A stretch of 64,000 bases of DNA from Eukaryota sp. TZLM1-RC. Its lineage: Eukaryota; Metamonada: BaSk clade. Shown here one piece after another: positions 31,104 to 42,306 of this stretch. The position numbers and the translations under genes were made by a program. The stretch spans positions 1,574,501 to 1,638,500 of the forward strand of contig JAUPSS010000007.1 of the NCBI GenBank assembly GCA_040285825.1, read 5' to 3'. How positions within the stretch are numbered: position 1 is the first letter of the stretch; the number at the start of each line of letters is the position of its first letter. Under the pieces are notes generated by a model. The model was given only the letters and a program-made list of their open reading frames with translations, was not told the DNA's origin and made no database searches.

Positions 31104-32625
31104 TAGAAACTAAATAAATATAAATCTATAAAACCTTAATTTTGGCGGGCGTATGATAAAGAAAAGCATCCTGTTTATTTTATTTATTCAGCTAATGATT
31201 CACTTATTGATATATGGGTTTTTCCATTTTATGTTTAAAAGCATAATACACCTCTTGTACATCAGTTTTCTTATGTGAACCAAACTTCCATATTTTTCAT
31301 CGCAAAGAACATAATCAACAATCAATTCAATAACAGCAATTGTCACCAAATCTAAATCATTTCAAGGAAAGAGTTATTCATTATCAACCTATTCAACAGC
31401 AACAATGCTTCACATAATAAATTTTCTAAAGTACAGCTTCTGATTGTTTGTACAACACAAACACTTGTGTAAACAATCACGAGTATTCAGACAGTCATCA
31501 TACATCAGCCGCAAAACCGAGCTTATCTATTAATATTGGAAAATCGAATCCGAGACCGCCATAGAAAATATCGACTCTTTTGACTGTTTCTTCATTAACC
31601 ATTGTTTGGAAATAATTCAAATAAGTTTTTGCTTCTACTAATAGTTTTCAGTTTAGCGAACATAAGAAAACAACAAAAATCAGTGTTGTATATTTTAAGT
31701 GTTGTAACTGAAGAAACAGTTTTGATAGAAAAGTGCTCGAATACCGTTAAAGTCAGCGTGCAAGACATATAAAGTGTAGATGTAATGAATGAGAATTAGC
31801 CTGAACCTGGAGTATCCAGCATAGAGCATAAAATACACTGTCGCTTATCAAAATTTATGATATGGACAATTTTGGTTTAAAAACATTTGTCATTGTATAC
31901 TGGATATAAAGAAAGAAACAAGTATACGTTGATTGAATATCTCAAGTCTGAAATGAATTTAATTCAATCTGAAAATATTGATTTTGAAAATACTTGTAAG
32001 TTACAATCGTTCAATCACATTTATCAAGGAATTGTTTATTTTTTGTTTTCTATAAGTTATCACTCTTGGTGGGTTCCCAAAAACGAAAACTAAGATTGAG
32101 GTTACCATGCACAAAAATAACGTCCATTTTCCGAACTTAATTGCCATATATAACAAATGCAAAATGTACTTTTTGGTATTCAGTATTTGTTATGATCAAA
32201 AAATATTTGCAAATTGTTGCTTTAATCTTTGTTTTGCTACGGTATAAATTGCTCAGCAGCAGTTAAACTGGGCATTTGAGGTTCGTTTGGTTTCTTCCCA
32301 TGTTTTTCAATCACTTCACCTGCCACGTGTCAATCTGTTCATCAGGATTTCAGTGTCACAAAGTCAAGTCCAACAATCCTTTTTGACAAATACGTAGCGT
32401 CAATCACAAGCAAAATAACACTATTGTGGATATTATGTGAGACGGTTGCGGACAGATTTTCCCCAAAGCTAATGTTGTTCGGAAATAGACATAAACCAGC
32501 TTTTGTCAATTGTAGAGCGGTGTGACAAACTAGAATTGCAAAGGCGTGCTGTTTATGGGAAAAGGGTCCAGCGAGAGTCACTGCAAAGAAACGAAACAGA
32601 TGGAAATGAAGGAAATCAATGCATG
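31104..32625 (+). other. Intergenic region without a supported gene
   Basis: About 1.5 kb up to the Ty3/gypsy LTR. Only short frames are present: a plus frame of about 68 codons at 31887 with a TTG start, and a minus frame of about 79 codons at 32342-32581. Neither has a recognisable motif. Apparently single-copy within this window. Confidence 0.4.
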
Positions 32626-32811
32626 TGTTGGGTCAACAAAGGGATGCATCAGGTAATAAACTAGGAAACAGGGTGTTTATTACAGCGGGTGTAAATAATC
32701 AGGAGAATTTGAACAAGAGTCTAGATAAATAAGTGATGACGTGGCATCACGTGGTACTGTAACTACTAATAAACAATAATAAACTATAACCTATATAGGC
32801 ATAAGCCTACA
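32626..32811 (-). repeat. LTR (3' LTR in element orientation)
   Basis: 186 bp, nearly identical to 37851-38036, with TG...CA ends. It follows the polypurine tract and the pol stop codon directly. Confidence 0.92.
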
Positions 32812-35800
32812 CTACCTCTTTTTTCTTCTTTTTCCTCTTCTTCTGCGTTTGTCCAAAATCATCATCTTCTTGAGCCTTTGATAGGCTATAGTATTCTTCA
32901 CAGTGTCCTCAGGTTGAGTAGTTTGGGTTCCATCAGACCAAAGAATTAAAGCTTCTCCATCAGTGACATCGAAAATGGCATCTATGAGGAGTTAGCCAGC
33001 ATCGGCGGCTGAATAGGCGTTGAGAATATGGTCTGGCAGGGAAGACAAGCAAGGTTTGATCAGATGAATAGAGGTTTTGATCTGATAACTAGTAATAGGG
33101 TTTTCGACTAGGAGGGAGCTACGAGTTAGGTTCTGTTTGACGATGTAGGGACCAACAAAATGTCCATGTAATTTGTTGGGACTTTCTCGCAGAACGAAAA
33201 CGCGGCAACCAGGTTGAGGGACAAACTTCGGCTCAGAAAATACGGGTTCGGATGGGGAGTTTCCATTGATTTATAATTTCAGAGATAAGTTAGAGAGATA
33301 CGTTAGGTAATCTGGCACGTCTGGTTGATCTGGTCTGAATTCCAGAGCTTTCAGTATATCTACCGGTAACAAACGGGGAGATACATCAGAGCCAAACATT
33401 AGTTCATAAGGACTTGTGTTGAGAGATTTCCGGTGATTGTTATTTGCTATCATTAGGCAGAACGGGAGGTAAACGGCAAAGTCCAGAAGAAGCTTTCTTA
33501 GATTTTGGAGGATGAAACGGTGTTGTCTTTCAACCAAACCGTTGGATTGGTAAATGTGTGGAATGGAGGTGGTTTGGATTATGTTTAAGAGTTGACATCA
33601 CGAGGCGAAGACAGCGTTGCAGAACTCAGTACCATTATCTGAGTGAATTGATTTTGATGCTCCAAATATTGCGTAAACGTGGGTTAGGATCGAATCAGCT
33701 ACAGTGATGGCTTTGATATCGGGCACTGGGGCAAGAATGCTGAATTTGGTGAAAGCATCGACAAAATGAAGTACATATTTGTTTTGTCGAGAATCGGGTT
33801 GGAAAGGAACAATATTATCACAGTGCAGATACTCGAAAGGTCTGTGGGAACGAGACAGAGATTCAGAGGCGGAGATCTGGTCCTTGGGGACATCAGCGTT
33901 CTTCTGGCAGAAAATGCAACTTCAAACATGGAGTTCAAGGTCTGCTTTCATAGTGGGCCAGTAAAAACCGGACATGTTGAGGGACTTCCAGGATTTAAAG
34001 AGAGATGGATGTCCGGCTTTGTTGGAACCATGGATGTGGTTCAGAATCTCTGGGACCATTGAGCGTGGAATCAGGATCTTTTTCGATGGGGTTAGCTTCA
34101 GGCCAGTCTTTTCATTAAAAATGCAACCAGAAAATAGTTCGTCATCGTCGGGGAGCTTTTGTTGCACATAGAAGATTTTTTTTAGAAAAGCTTCAGCAGG
34201 GGAATGAACATGCTTCTGTACAATGACATCAGATGAGGACGCTTCAGATGAAATTTGTTCGGATGCAACTTTTTGAGTGTCTTCTTCTGTTACTTTATGG
34301 GGAATTTAGAATCTTGTTGTCACGTTGACTATGGTGCAAGCAAGTTCGGGGAATAGGTCAGGAACTTGAAATGGAATGAGAGAAAACATTTTTTTGCTAT
34401 ACGTTTCGTCAGGAAGAGATCTTGGGAGAACCACGGCTTGGCGTTCTCTATCGTAAAAGGCAACCTTATAATTAAAAGAAATAGTATCTAACGGTTTAGC
34501 TATTCGGATGAAATTGTCAATGGTAAGTTCATCTAACAGCAAACGGCGAATATTGTAGACGTCAGGGCAGAAATTACAGGAATGGAGTTTCTGGGAGAGA
34601 AAGTAGCCAGAGTGTTCTTCAGAGTCATACCTAGTTACTTGATGGAAAGATATTATTCCATCATCAATGGAGATCACAGAGTTTACTAATTTAGCGTCAG
34701 CTGTTCTGGTCTTTCTCTTCTTCTTCTTTTCATCAACAGGAAAGGATCGAGACCTGTAATCGGCCCAATGATTTTTGGGTCCCTCAACATGGACACAGTC
34801 AAATGAGTAGAACTGAAGTACGGGAATCCAACGCAGAACCATGCGGTTGGAGTCAGGGCAAGAAAGCAGATAGGATAGATTTTTGTGGTCACAAAATAGG
34901 GTTCAATGTTTAGTCTTCAGGAAGGATGAGAGGTTTGGCTGGTTGAAAGTCATTACAATAGCAAATAATTCCTTCTGCATAGTTGACCATCGTTGTTGAG
35001 AAGGGGTGAGTATCCTGGAATAAAATGACAGAGGGGCTACATTTCTTTCAGAGAGACAGGTTCCAGGTTCGGATGGGGAAAGTTCTTTCCAGATAATGCC
35101 GGCGATGCCTTTCTCGGAAGCATCAGTAGAGACTAATATTTGAGAACTATCATCGGGAAGTATTACTGGTGCACTATTTGATACCAACTTCTCAATGTTC
35201 TGAAAGCATTCAGTCTGTTGTTGGTTCAAGTGTATCTTGCGAGGAGAGCTTTTCAGCAGTTCAGTGAGCGGGGCGAGTTCAGTGCTTACAGCGGGTCACC
35301 AATCTCGAACGAAGTTGATTGCACCAACAAAAGAAAGTCGTTCTGGCACGAAAGTAGGAATATGAATTTTGTTCAATTTTTCAATTCTAGATGGGCAGAT
35401 ACTTCGAGTAGCTTTTTCGAAAATAGTTCCATATACACGAATTGGATAGTCTTTGGTCTCAAAGGCGCATTTGTGTACGCCATTTCGCACACGGTAATCT
35501 CGGGCTCTCGTGAATATATACTCTAGGCGGTTCAAGAAATCTGTTTTACTTTCTGCAGCAACGATTATATCATCGAGATAAATGAATACTCCCTTACAAT
35601 CGAAGATTTTTTTCATTAAGTTTGAGAAGATTGCTGGGACGTTCTTCAGCCCGAAAGCGGCACGGGTAAACATTACCTTCCTTCCAGGTATTACAATGGC
35701 TGTTTTAGGTTAGTCTTCTGGGCGTAAATTTAATTGCCAAAAGGCTTTGGGTAGATCTAGTGTTGCTACATAGGTGGCAGACGACTAGGCGCAGACGTTT

Positions 35801-36121
35801 GTAATCCTGGGGAGATCAGTGGGAATGGGGACAGTTAGATCGTTGATACCGTTGTGGGGTGGAATAATCTCCAGTTAATCTTGGTGCCTTACCGGGGCAC
35901 AAACGAGGTGGATTGGAGAGGCGAAAAGACCGTCATAAGGGACAGCAAAACCATTCTTCAGTAGAGTATCAATTTCTTCATTAGCAATCTTTAGTTTGTC
36001 GGGGGGTAGGAATCTAGCTTTCTTACTAACAACAGCTGATTCATCATGGAATTCCAACTTCATAGGTTCACACTTAATTCCTTCAGGAGCGGGTAGTTTA
36101 GCACGGTCAGGGCAGTATCAT
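32812..36121 (-). pseudogene. Ty3/gypsy pol: reverse transcriptase - RNase H - integrase, many nonsense codons
   Basis: One reading frame spans about 1100 codons to a TAG at 32814-32812, next to the LTR. RT: FGLKNVPAIF and YLDDII. RNase H: STDASEKGIAG and NHWADYRSR. Integrase: an HHCC finger (AGHPS ... CIFC), the D,D,E core (HCDNIV, IHSDNGTEFCN, SNGLVERQHR), GHFVGPYIV of the GPY/F module, and a very basic end. In-frame stops lie at 35785, 35710, 35296, 34903, 34306, 33922, 33598, 33271 and 32992 (lower coordinate). An apparent stop at 35876 lies in a stretch where two compensating shifts are likely (about 35860-35890), because the DY motif of RT is read in another frame. Where the family consensus allows a guess, the stops replace Arg or Gln, i.e. 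CGA/CAA/CAG to TGA/TAA/TAG. Confidence 0.88.
32815..32844 (-). promoter_or_regulatory. Polypurine tract of the Ty3/gypsy element
   Basis: A 30-nt unbroken purine run on the minus strand ending 3 nt before the LTR, at the expected site for plus-strand DNA priming. It is also in frame with pol and encodes its basic C-terminal tail. Confidence 0.8.
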
Positions 36122-36683
36122 TGAGATTGAAGCTGGTTTTCTCAATGTCAGGTAACTTCTTTAATAGATTGTCATCTAGAGCTTGGACGAATTCAGGGAC
36201 AGTCGTGATATCAGTTAGGTCGTCGTGAGAGCAAACGTTCTGACAATCAGGAAGGAAACAGTCAGGGATAGATTCATCTTCTTGAATTTGTAAGTTGCGA
36301 ATTGAATGATTAATAAACAGAAAATCTTCAGTTAATGGACTAAGGCGTTTCAGGGCGTCACAACCGAGAATAAAATTGTTGGGGCAGGGTAACAGACAGA
36401 GTCTCAAGGTTATATAGGTTAGCTTAGCGGTTCCTCCTAACATAAAAGCGAATCTTCCTTTGGCTAGCTTAACATCAATTAGCTTCCCATCAGCTAAACT
36501 TAAAGAAGTGGTCTTGTTTTCTACATGGAGCTTGGCGACATCAGCGAGTCCTTCGGAAATACAGGATACGGTTGCTCCAGTGTCAACCATACCATATAGA
36601 AAGTGATCAGGGTAAAGATCTTGAGATGTAACAGGTGTTTGTCCATCGGTTGATTCAGTTCTTTCAGCGTGAAAGAGATCTTA
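36062..36683 (-). pseudogene. Ty3/gypsy protease segment
   Basis: Open frame containing YGMVDTGATVSCIS, the aspartic protease active-site motif (D-T/S-G), followed by a retropepsin-like length and the LGCDALKRL motif typical of the end of the fold. It lies in the same frame as gag and in the -1 frame relative to RT; the two frames overlap by about 60 nt (36062-36121). I see no classical slippery heptamer in that overlap, so a mutational shift is as likely as programmed frameshifting. Confidence 0.78.
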
Positions 36684-37070
36684 GACCTATTAGGGATTAT
36701 CAGACAGGCAGGGGCAGGGGCGGAGACTTTGGCTGCGACTAAAGTATTTACAGATTCAGTTGCTGAACTTTCAGAAGATTCTTCGAGAGAAGAGTTTTTA
36801 TCAGATGGACCAGGTCGTTTTGCACGGTCAGCGTCCAGGAGGGCCATATCAGAATCGAGGTGAGAACTTGTTCTCTCCAGTGAAAAATCATGAATGTTAT
36901 CCCTCAGGGTTTTTGTTCTGGTCACGTATCTGATGAAAATCAGTCTCAAAAGAGTTTCTGGCAGTTAGTAAAGAATCAGTTACCTTTTCAACAACAGAAG
37001 CTTCGCAGGAGCTCACCCTTTCGTCCTGCATCATGGCTGCCCACAAAAATTTCAGGACTTCGTTTATGGC

Positions 37071-37874
37071 TCAATGAGCTGGAAAACAGGGTGTCTTCTG
37101 CTTGGCTACCTGTGGTTTGCTAGGTTCAACATACGTTAAGTCTGGAAATGAGGGAAAATCTCGGCCAGGGAGGACAGAATCTAGATTTTCAAACACATCG
37201 TCTAGATCATAGCAATTAAAGTCGGAGAAAAAGATATTAGGGCTAGAAGAGTTTGAAGTGTCTTCAGAGTAGCTATCGAAGTTTATTGAAAGATACAGCT
37301 TGTAGGCTTGAGCTGTGTCCTCTATCCTAGTACAGGACAGGATATAATCGAGAATCTTCTTGGGTTTCCTTGAGGAAATATGGTGAATAATCAGCACTGT
37401 ATCGTGAATTTCAGGGGCGATACATCTTGGGATGTATTGTAACATCAGGGCTTCAGCATCAGCAACAGAGTTATGTGCATCCACAGGTTCATACAAGTTT
37501 TCAGGGTTCTCATCATCTTCAGAGAACAGGTCAAGAGATTCAGGTTCATCAGCCTCGTCAATAGAATCATAGAGATTATATTGAATTTCTTCAGGACTTT
37601 GTTCTTCTTCATGGTCTCCTTCGACGGGCTGAGCTATTTTGACGGGTTTTTTGCGGCGAGCAGAGCGGCGAGAGGAACGAGAGCAATGTCCGGAAAGCTG
37701 AGCATTAGTTGAAGAGGCGGGACGGGACAGGAACATACGGATAGCAAAGTCACTCAATTCTTCGGCAAAGCGAGCACAGGAAGTGCGGTCAGCATTGCGA
37801 AGAATTGGAGCAACTAGGCTTGAACTACTCTTGGGAGCCACAGTAATAACTGTTGGGTCAACAAAGGGATGCAT
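37071..37874 (-). pseudogene. Ty3/gypsy gag-like ORF, starting inside the 5' LTR
   Basis: 267 codons from an ATG at 37874, 24 bp inside the LTR, reading across the LTR edge and the candidate primer-binding site. It shows a basic stretch (RSSRRSARRKKP), then a long acidic segment; no zinc knuckle is visible. A TGA at 37071 interrupts a frame that stays open to about 36905. From there a Ser/Glu-rich stretch is open in another frame (36521-36949) before the protease. Position and composition mark it as gag; sequence homology alone does not. Confidence 0.6.
37828..37840 (-). promoter_or_regulatory. Candidate tRNA primer-binding site
   Basis: On the minus strand TGGCTCCCAAGAG lies 10 nt inside the 5' LTR edge and begins with the TGG expected to pair with tRNA CCA-3'. 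The matching tRNA cannot be named from this window. Confidence 0.45.
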
Positions 37875-38036
37875 CAGGTAATAAACTAGGACACAGGGTG
37901 TTTATTACAGCGGGTGTGAATAATCAGGAGAATTTGAACAAGAGTCTAGATACATAAGTGATGACGTGGCATCACGTGGTACTGTAACTACTAATAAACA
38001 ATAATAAACTATAATCTATATTGGCATAAGCCTACA
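37851..38036 (-). repeat. LTR (5' LTR in element orientation)
   Basis: 186 bp, partner of 32626-32811. It contains the putative gag start codon. Confidence 0.92.
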
Positions 38037-38209
38037 CATTAGAAGAAACCGTAGCAGCAACAAAAACATTTCTTTGTATAGTCCAAACATTACATGGTTG
38101 CCATTCCTTCTGCCTAACCATCGTCAACGCTGGCGTTATCTTTTTTTAATCTCTGCTTTAAGCTGCTTTTGCTGATGTGTCCCTTCTAATGAATAGTATT
38201 CTCATTCAA

Positions 38210-38390
38210 CTAAAATTCTGTCTAATATTCAATCTAATTCAAGCAAGAAATCACTTTAACTAGACCTACCCAGAGCAGTTTCTTGTTTCGCAAAAAGTAG
38301 AATTTAATCTTTTACGAGATCTATTGTGTAAATATTTCTTCAAATTTTCCAAAAAGTGTATTCTTCGAGAGCCAAATGAATATGTTCATC
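38210..38390 (-). pseudogene. Weathered RLE-2-type 3' remnant, minus strand
   Basis: Nucleotide similarity to the minus-strand RLE-2 tail at 21740-21960, including TTCTGTCTAATATTCAATC versus TTCTATCTAGTATTCAATT and TTTTCCAAAAAGTGTA. Many substitutions; frame lost. It sits head to head with the RLE-3 copy that follows. Confidence 0.6.
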
Positions 38391-38399
38391 TGCTTATTC

Positions 38400-39418
38400 C
38401 CAGTTACAGTCCATAATTGAATGAGTTTTATTTTGAACTTGAAAGATTGCCACCACAAATTAGGACTAAATGTTTTCTCCAATCGATTCAAGAAATTGCA
38501 AACTGATCCAATTTTAATTTGCAATTTTGCTGTGAAAAGCTCAAACAAAAATTGTCAAAGATTTTTGAAAGCTTGAATTTTGAAAAAGAAACCCGCTGTT
38601 GCAAATCTTTTACAAGATATGTGTGATGGTACTTCTTCTGCCTCAGTTACAGCCATTCCTCAAGTTTATGGTAGTCTCTTAACTAATTCTGCTTGGACTT
38701 TGAATATGAGATTTCATTCGTTTATCATGCCTGATAATTTACCTCATAATTTAATAAGTAAATGTTTTCGAAAAATTACAGTTACTCGTTACAGTTACTT
38801 TTGGTCAAATTGTAAACATTTTATTACTTTCAGAAGTGAGGTTCACGATGCTGTAAAAGACTAATTATATTGTATTGTAAGACTCATAGAATTGAATCCT
38901 TTTTTGGAACCTCTGTTGGCAAATCTGTTTGATACTGAAGATGATTTTTATAAACATGATAGAGTTGATGTCATATTACCTGGATTGTATGGATGCTTCA
39001 TTTGATTGGATGTAATGTCTGTTGATCTTTGTAATGCCTCTAATGAAAGGCTTGTTAATTGTGAAATTCATAATCTGCTTTCAAATGCTGAAAACTTCAA
39101 AATCAAAAATAAAATACACCTTTCCCAATTGATCAATCAACAGCATGCAAAATACAATTTGTATCCATTTGTATTTTCTCTTTTTGGTTCACTTTCTCCC
39201 AATGCCATACGTTTCCGGAAGATTTTGAAATGATTACAAATAGATGAACTAACAGAAATTTCCACAAATTGTTTTGGTAAAATAGAACTGTGTTTTCTAT
39301 TTTTAAAGGGGTCATGAAGATGGTATCTCATGCTTTGCTTTCTCTTGGATCTCATTTTAAGAGAGTTGCATCTAATGTTTTTGTTATGGGAGAGATGGAT
39401 TTTTTAGATGTTGATTAA
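38400..39418 (+). pseudogene. RLE-3 retrotransposon 3' fragment, decayed
   Basis: Alignable to 15334-16185 over nearly its whole length: KKKPAVANLLQDMCDGTSS, then the knuckle region (disrupted by a 12-bp duplication near 38784-38800), LDVMSVDLCNASNERLVN, YPFVFSLFGSL and GEMDFLDVD. It extends further upstream than the 15334 copy (PPQIRTKCFLQSIQEIAN at about 38435). Several frameshifts and stops make it an old copy. Its AT-rich tail is followed directly by the RLE-5 leader. Confidence 0.8.
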
Positions 39419-39542
39419 TTTAATTTTTAATTTAATTTTTATTAAATTAATAATACAATTTTTTTTCGTCCTTCCTCTACATATAACCGTTTAACTTAAA
39501 ACCTGGCTGAACCGCGATCAGTGCTTCTATTCTTTCTTGTTG

Positions 39543-42290
39543 ATGCCTGAATCAGTTTCTGATTCTAATATAGTCAAAAGAAAGAACGATAGACAACAAG
39601 ATGCTCAAGACGTCCTTTCTACCTCTCCTCCTCAACCTCTTCTCTCTTCATTTTTGGACAAAAAAAATTCTGATCAAGAATTTTTAGACAATCACGATGA
39701 AAACAAAGTTTGTTCAAAAACAAAGCCACGCTCCTACAGATGCTCAAAGTGTCGACAACAGGGACATAATGCTCGAACATGCCCCAATGTTGGAAAAAAT
39801 GATGTGGCAAATTCTGAAACAAAATGTAAAAGAAAATTTATTAGAAGGAAAGAGTCTAAGGTAGAACCCATAAATGATGCTCCACAAGTAGTTGCAAAAC
39901 CAGTTAGCAATCGATTGAAATACAAAACTTGCAACAATTGTGGTATTTCTTTTAGAAAAAATGCAAAAGGAAAAACTTCTGATCGATGCTTGAAATGCCG
40001 CATAGTTGATAACTACCATCCTCCCATAAGAATACCTCAAGAAATTCATCCGACTAAATGCAATGAATTTGTTTTCGTTTTTCAAAGATTTTTGGATCAA
40101 TTATGCAAAGGAAAGTATGCTATCAATATTATTTGGGACTTTTTTGGTTCTTTTTGTCCTCCTTTTGAACAAAATTTCGTAAATATTTTCGAAGATTTAA
40201 CTAATATAGCACCGAGAAATCAGTCATCCGAGAAATTAAGTAAAATTTTTGAAGACAAATGCTTTCACAACAAATGGTCCAAAGCTTTTTCAGCTTTAAG
40301 TCCCGGAGTTAAAGCACCCAACAATGAAAACGCAATAGATAAACTAAAAATACTTCATCCTTATGAAGACCTTATAATGGATCAAAATTTTTACGGCACA
40401 TACTGGGAAAATTATCCATTGATGCCATCAGAAGTTTTTTCGGTTATCAAAAAGAGACCACGTGGTAAGTCTGCCGGACTTTCTGGTACTACCATTGATC
40501 ATGTAAAAGCCGCGATTATTTCTTCAGAAGATTGCCTTGGTTTATTAACCAAATTTTTCAACCAAATATTATCTCGTCAACTCAAATACCCAGAAGAACT
40601 AAGAAGTTCTCGTTTGACTGCTCTTGTCAAAAATTCAAAAATGGATGTTCGTCCTATTGCAGTCTCTGAGAGCTTACACAATATTTTTTCTGCGTGTTGC
40701 TTAAGCAGGTTTAACGAAAAAGCAAAACAAATATTATTACCCTTTCAATATTGTATAAATACTACAGATGGAGTCTCCTTAGCGATATCTGCTACTGATG
40801 TTTTATTTCGCCAAAATGAATCCAATGTTTGCATGTCATTGGATTTTAGTAATGCTTTCAATTCACTAAGTCGTCGCAGTATCCATGGTGCTCTATTGCA
40901 ATATATGCCGGAATTAATACCGTTCTTTCAATCAACATATTGCACATATTCGAAATTACATTTTGGTAATAGCATTTTGAGTTCATCAAGTGGCGTAAAG
41001 CAAGGAGATCCGTTAGGACCTCTTTTGTTTTGTTTGGCCATTCATCCTATTTTACTGCAAATTCAAGAGATGGTTCCTTCACTGAAAATGATAGCATATA
41101 TGGATGATGTTGTGCTTAGTGGTGATTTAAATATTGTGAAACAAGAAACTGTATGTTTCCAAGAAATATTTGCCAAAATTGGTCTCCGACTTATTTTACT
41201 TAAATGTGTTTTGTTATCGAATTCTCCAGTTTCCACAATAGTTGATTATATTGAAATTCAAGCCAAATTATATTCAATTGATGCTATTCGTCAGTTGGGT
41301 TAGTTTTTAGGAAATAATGATGAAATTACCAAAAAATTGTTTGAAAAGTTGAACTCAATTTCTGACAAAATTGACCGAATGATGAATTTAGACATAAAAA
41401 AACACATCAAATTTACCATTATAAGACTGTGTTTTAGTTCCAATTTTAATCATATATTTCGATCTACAAATCCTCTCGTCACTAGACCTTTAGCTCAAAA
41501 GTTTAATGAGTTACGTGCAAAAGTTCTGTCTCCATTACTGGGATGTAAAATGTTTCAAATTCCAGATCATTACCTTAGTCCACATTATGGTGGTTTAGGG
41601 TGGACGAAGGCTTCTATTCTTATCTTGTGTGCTTTTGTTGGTGGATGCAGAAATGCAATTTTTGAGTTTTCCGAAAGATTTGCAGATTGGGAAGATTTAT
41701 TGATGACAACGCAAAGTTCCACTGTTTTTGCATTAAATGAAGAAATTTCAAGAATTGATGTAGATAAATGGGGTCGATGTTTTCCCCAATCATTCAATGG
41801 CAATATTCCAGAAAAAAATATTTTAAATTTGAAGTGAACTCTTCGAACATTACAGAAACGATTGACTGGAATGTATGAAAAAGATCTTTATAAAAATATA
41901 TGCAGCTCGGCTGTTTTAAATCAAGATCTTCACTCATTGTTATTGGAAAAGGGTGTTTGTGAAAACAAGTCGTCAGATTCTTCACTTTTTGTAACCATTG
42001 TACCACGAAGATTTGGATTGTGTGCCACTAATGAAGCATTTGTAACAAAAATGAGATTAAATTTGAACATCCCCATTAACCAATTTTATCAAAAGAAAAA
42101 TGTATTTGTTCGAATTCACCTCAACTCGCTTTGCGCCATGCTCTAAATTGATAACTTATCGTTCTTCATTACATGATGCTGTTAGAGACACTGTTTTCAA
42201 TATGGCACAAACTGCAAGGATATCGTGTATCAAAGAGAGCCTTCTGAAGGAAACACTTTCTCTGAATAATTTTACTGAGGCTCAGTAATG
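39543..42290 (+). pseudogene. RLE-5 retrotransposon ORF: zinc knuckle - zinc ribbon - RT, nuclease replaced by satellite A
   Basis: The first ATG is at 39543 and the N-terminus seems native. A retroviral-type knuckle CSKCRQQGHNARTC (Cx2Cx4Hx4C, Cys67-Cys80) is followed by a Cx2C...Cx2C ribbon (Cys130/133/149/152), then KILHPYEDL, RPRGKSAGLSG, RPIAVSES, GVKQGDPLGPLLF and the catalytic AYMDD (Asp521/522). The frame is interrupted by TAG 41301 (motif RQLG), TGA 41835 and shifts at about 42085-42140 around the CIC...H knuckle. Homology ends at NNFTEAQ, just before the RGD motif of the endonuclease, and satellite A starts within 20 bp. Without the nuclease this copy cannot retrotranspose alone. 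It is the only copy of the RLE-1/2/3/5 group here that preserves the N-terminus. Confidence 0.85.
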
Positions 42291-42306
42291 TAATGAGTTC
42301 AGTAAT

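Larger units (their letters stand above)
32626..38036 (-). mobile_element. Ty3/gypsy LTR retrotransposon, complete length, inactivated
   Basis: 5411 bp bounded by 186-bp direct LTRs that begin TGTTGG and end CTACA on the plus strand. They differ at about 5 positions. Transcription and coding run on the minus strand: gag, protease, RT, RNase H, integrase, the Ty3/gypsy order (Metaviridae-type). A candidate primer-binding site and a 30-nt polypurine tract flank the internal region. The flanking 4-mers are CATG and CATT, so a target-site duplication is at best imperfect. Coding regions contain many nonsense codons and some frame changes. Confidence 0.92.

Noticed and set aside
32342-32581. Minus-strand 79-codon frame left of the Ty3/gypsy element
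   Set aside because: No recognisable motif, no ATG-proximal support and no second copy in the window.
36669-37123. Plus-strand frames inside the Ty3/gypsy element
   Set aside because: They are antisense to gag/protease, have no motifs, and are biased by the coding strand composition.
32626-38036. Alternative genetic code, suggested by many in-frame stops in pol
   Set aside because: All three stop codons occur in frame in pol, while the host genes and retroelement ORFs use TAA, TAG and TGA as normal ends.
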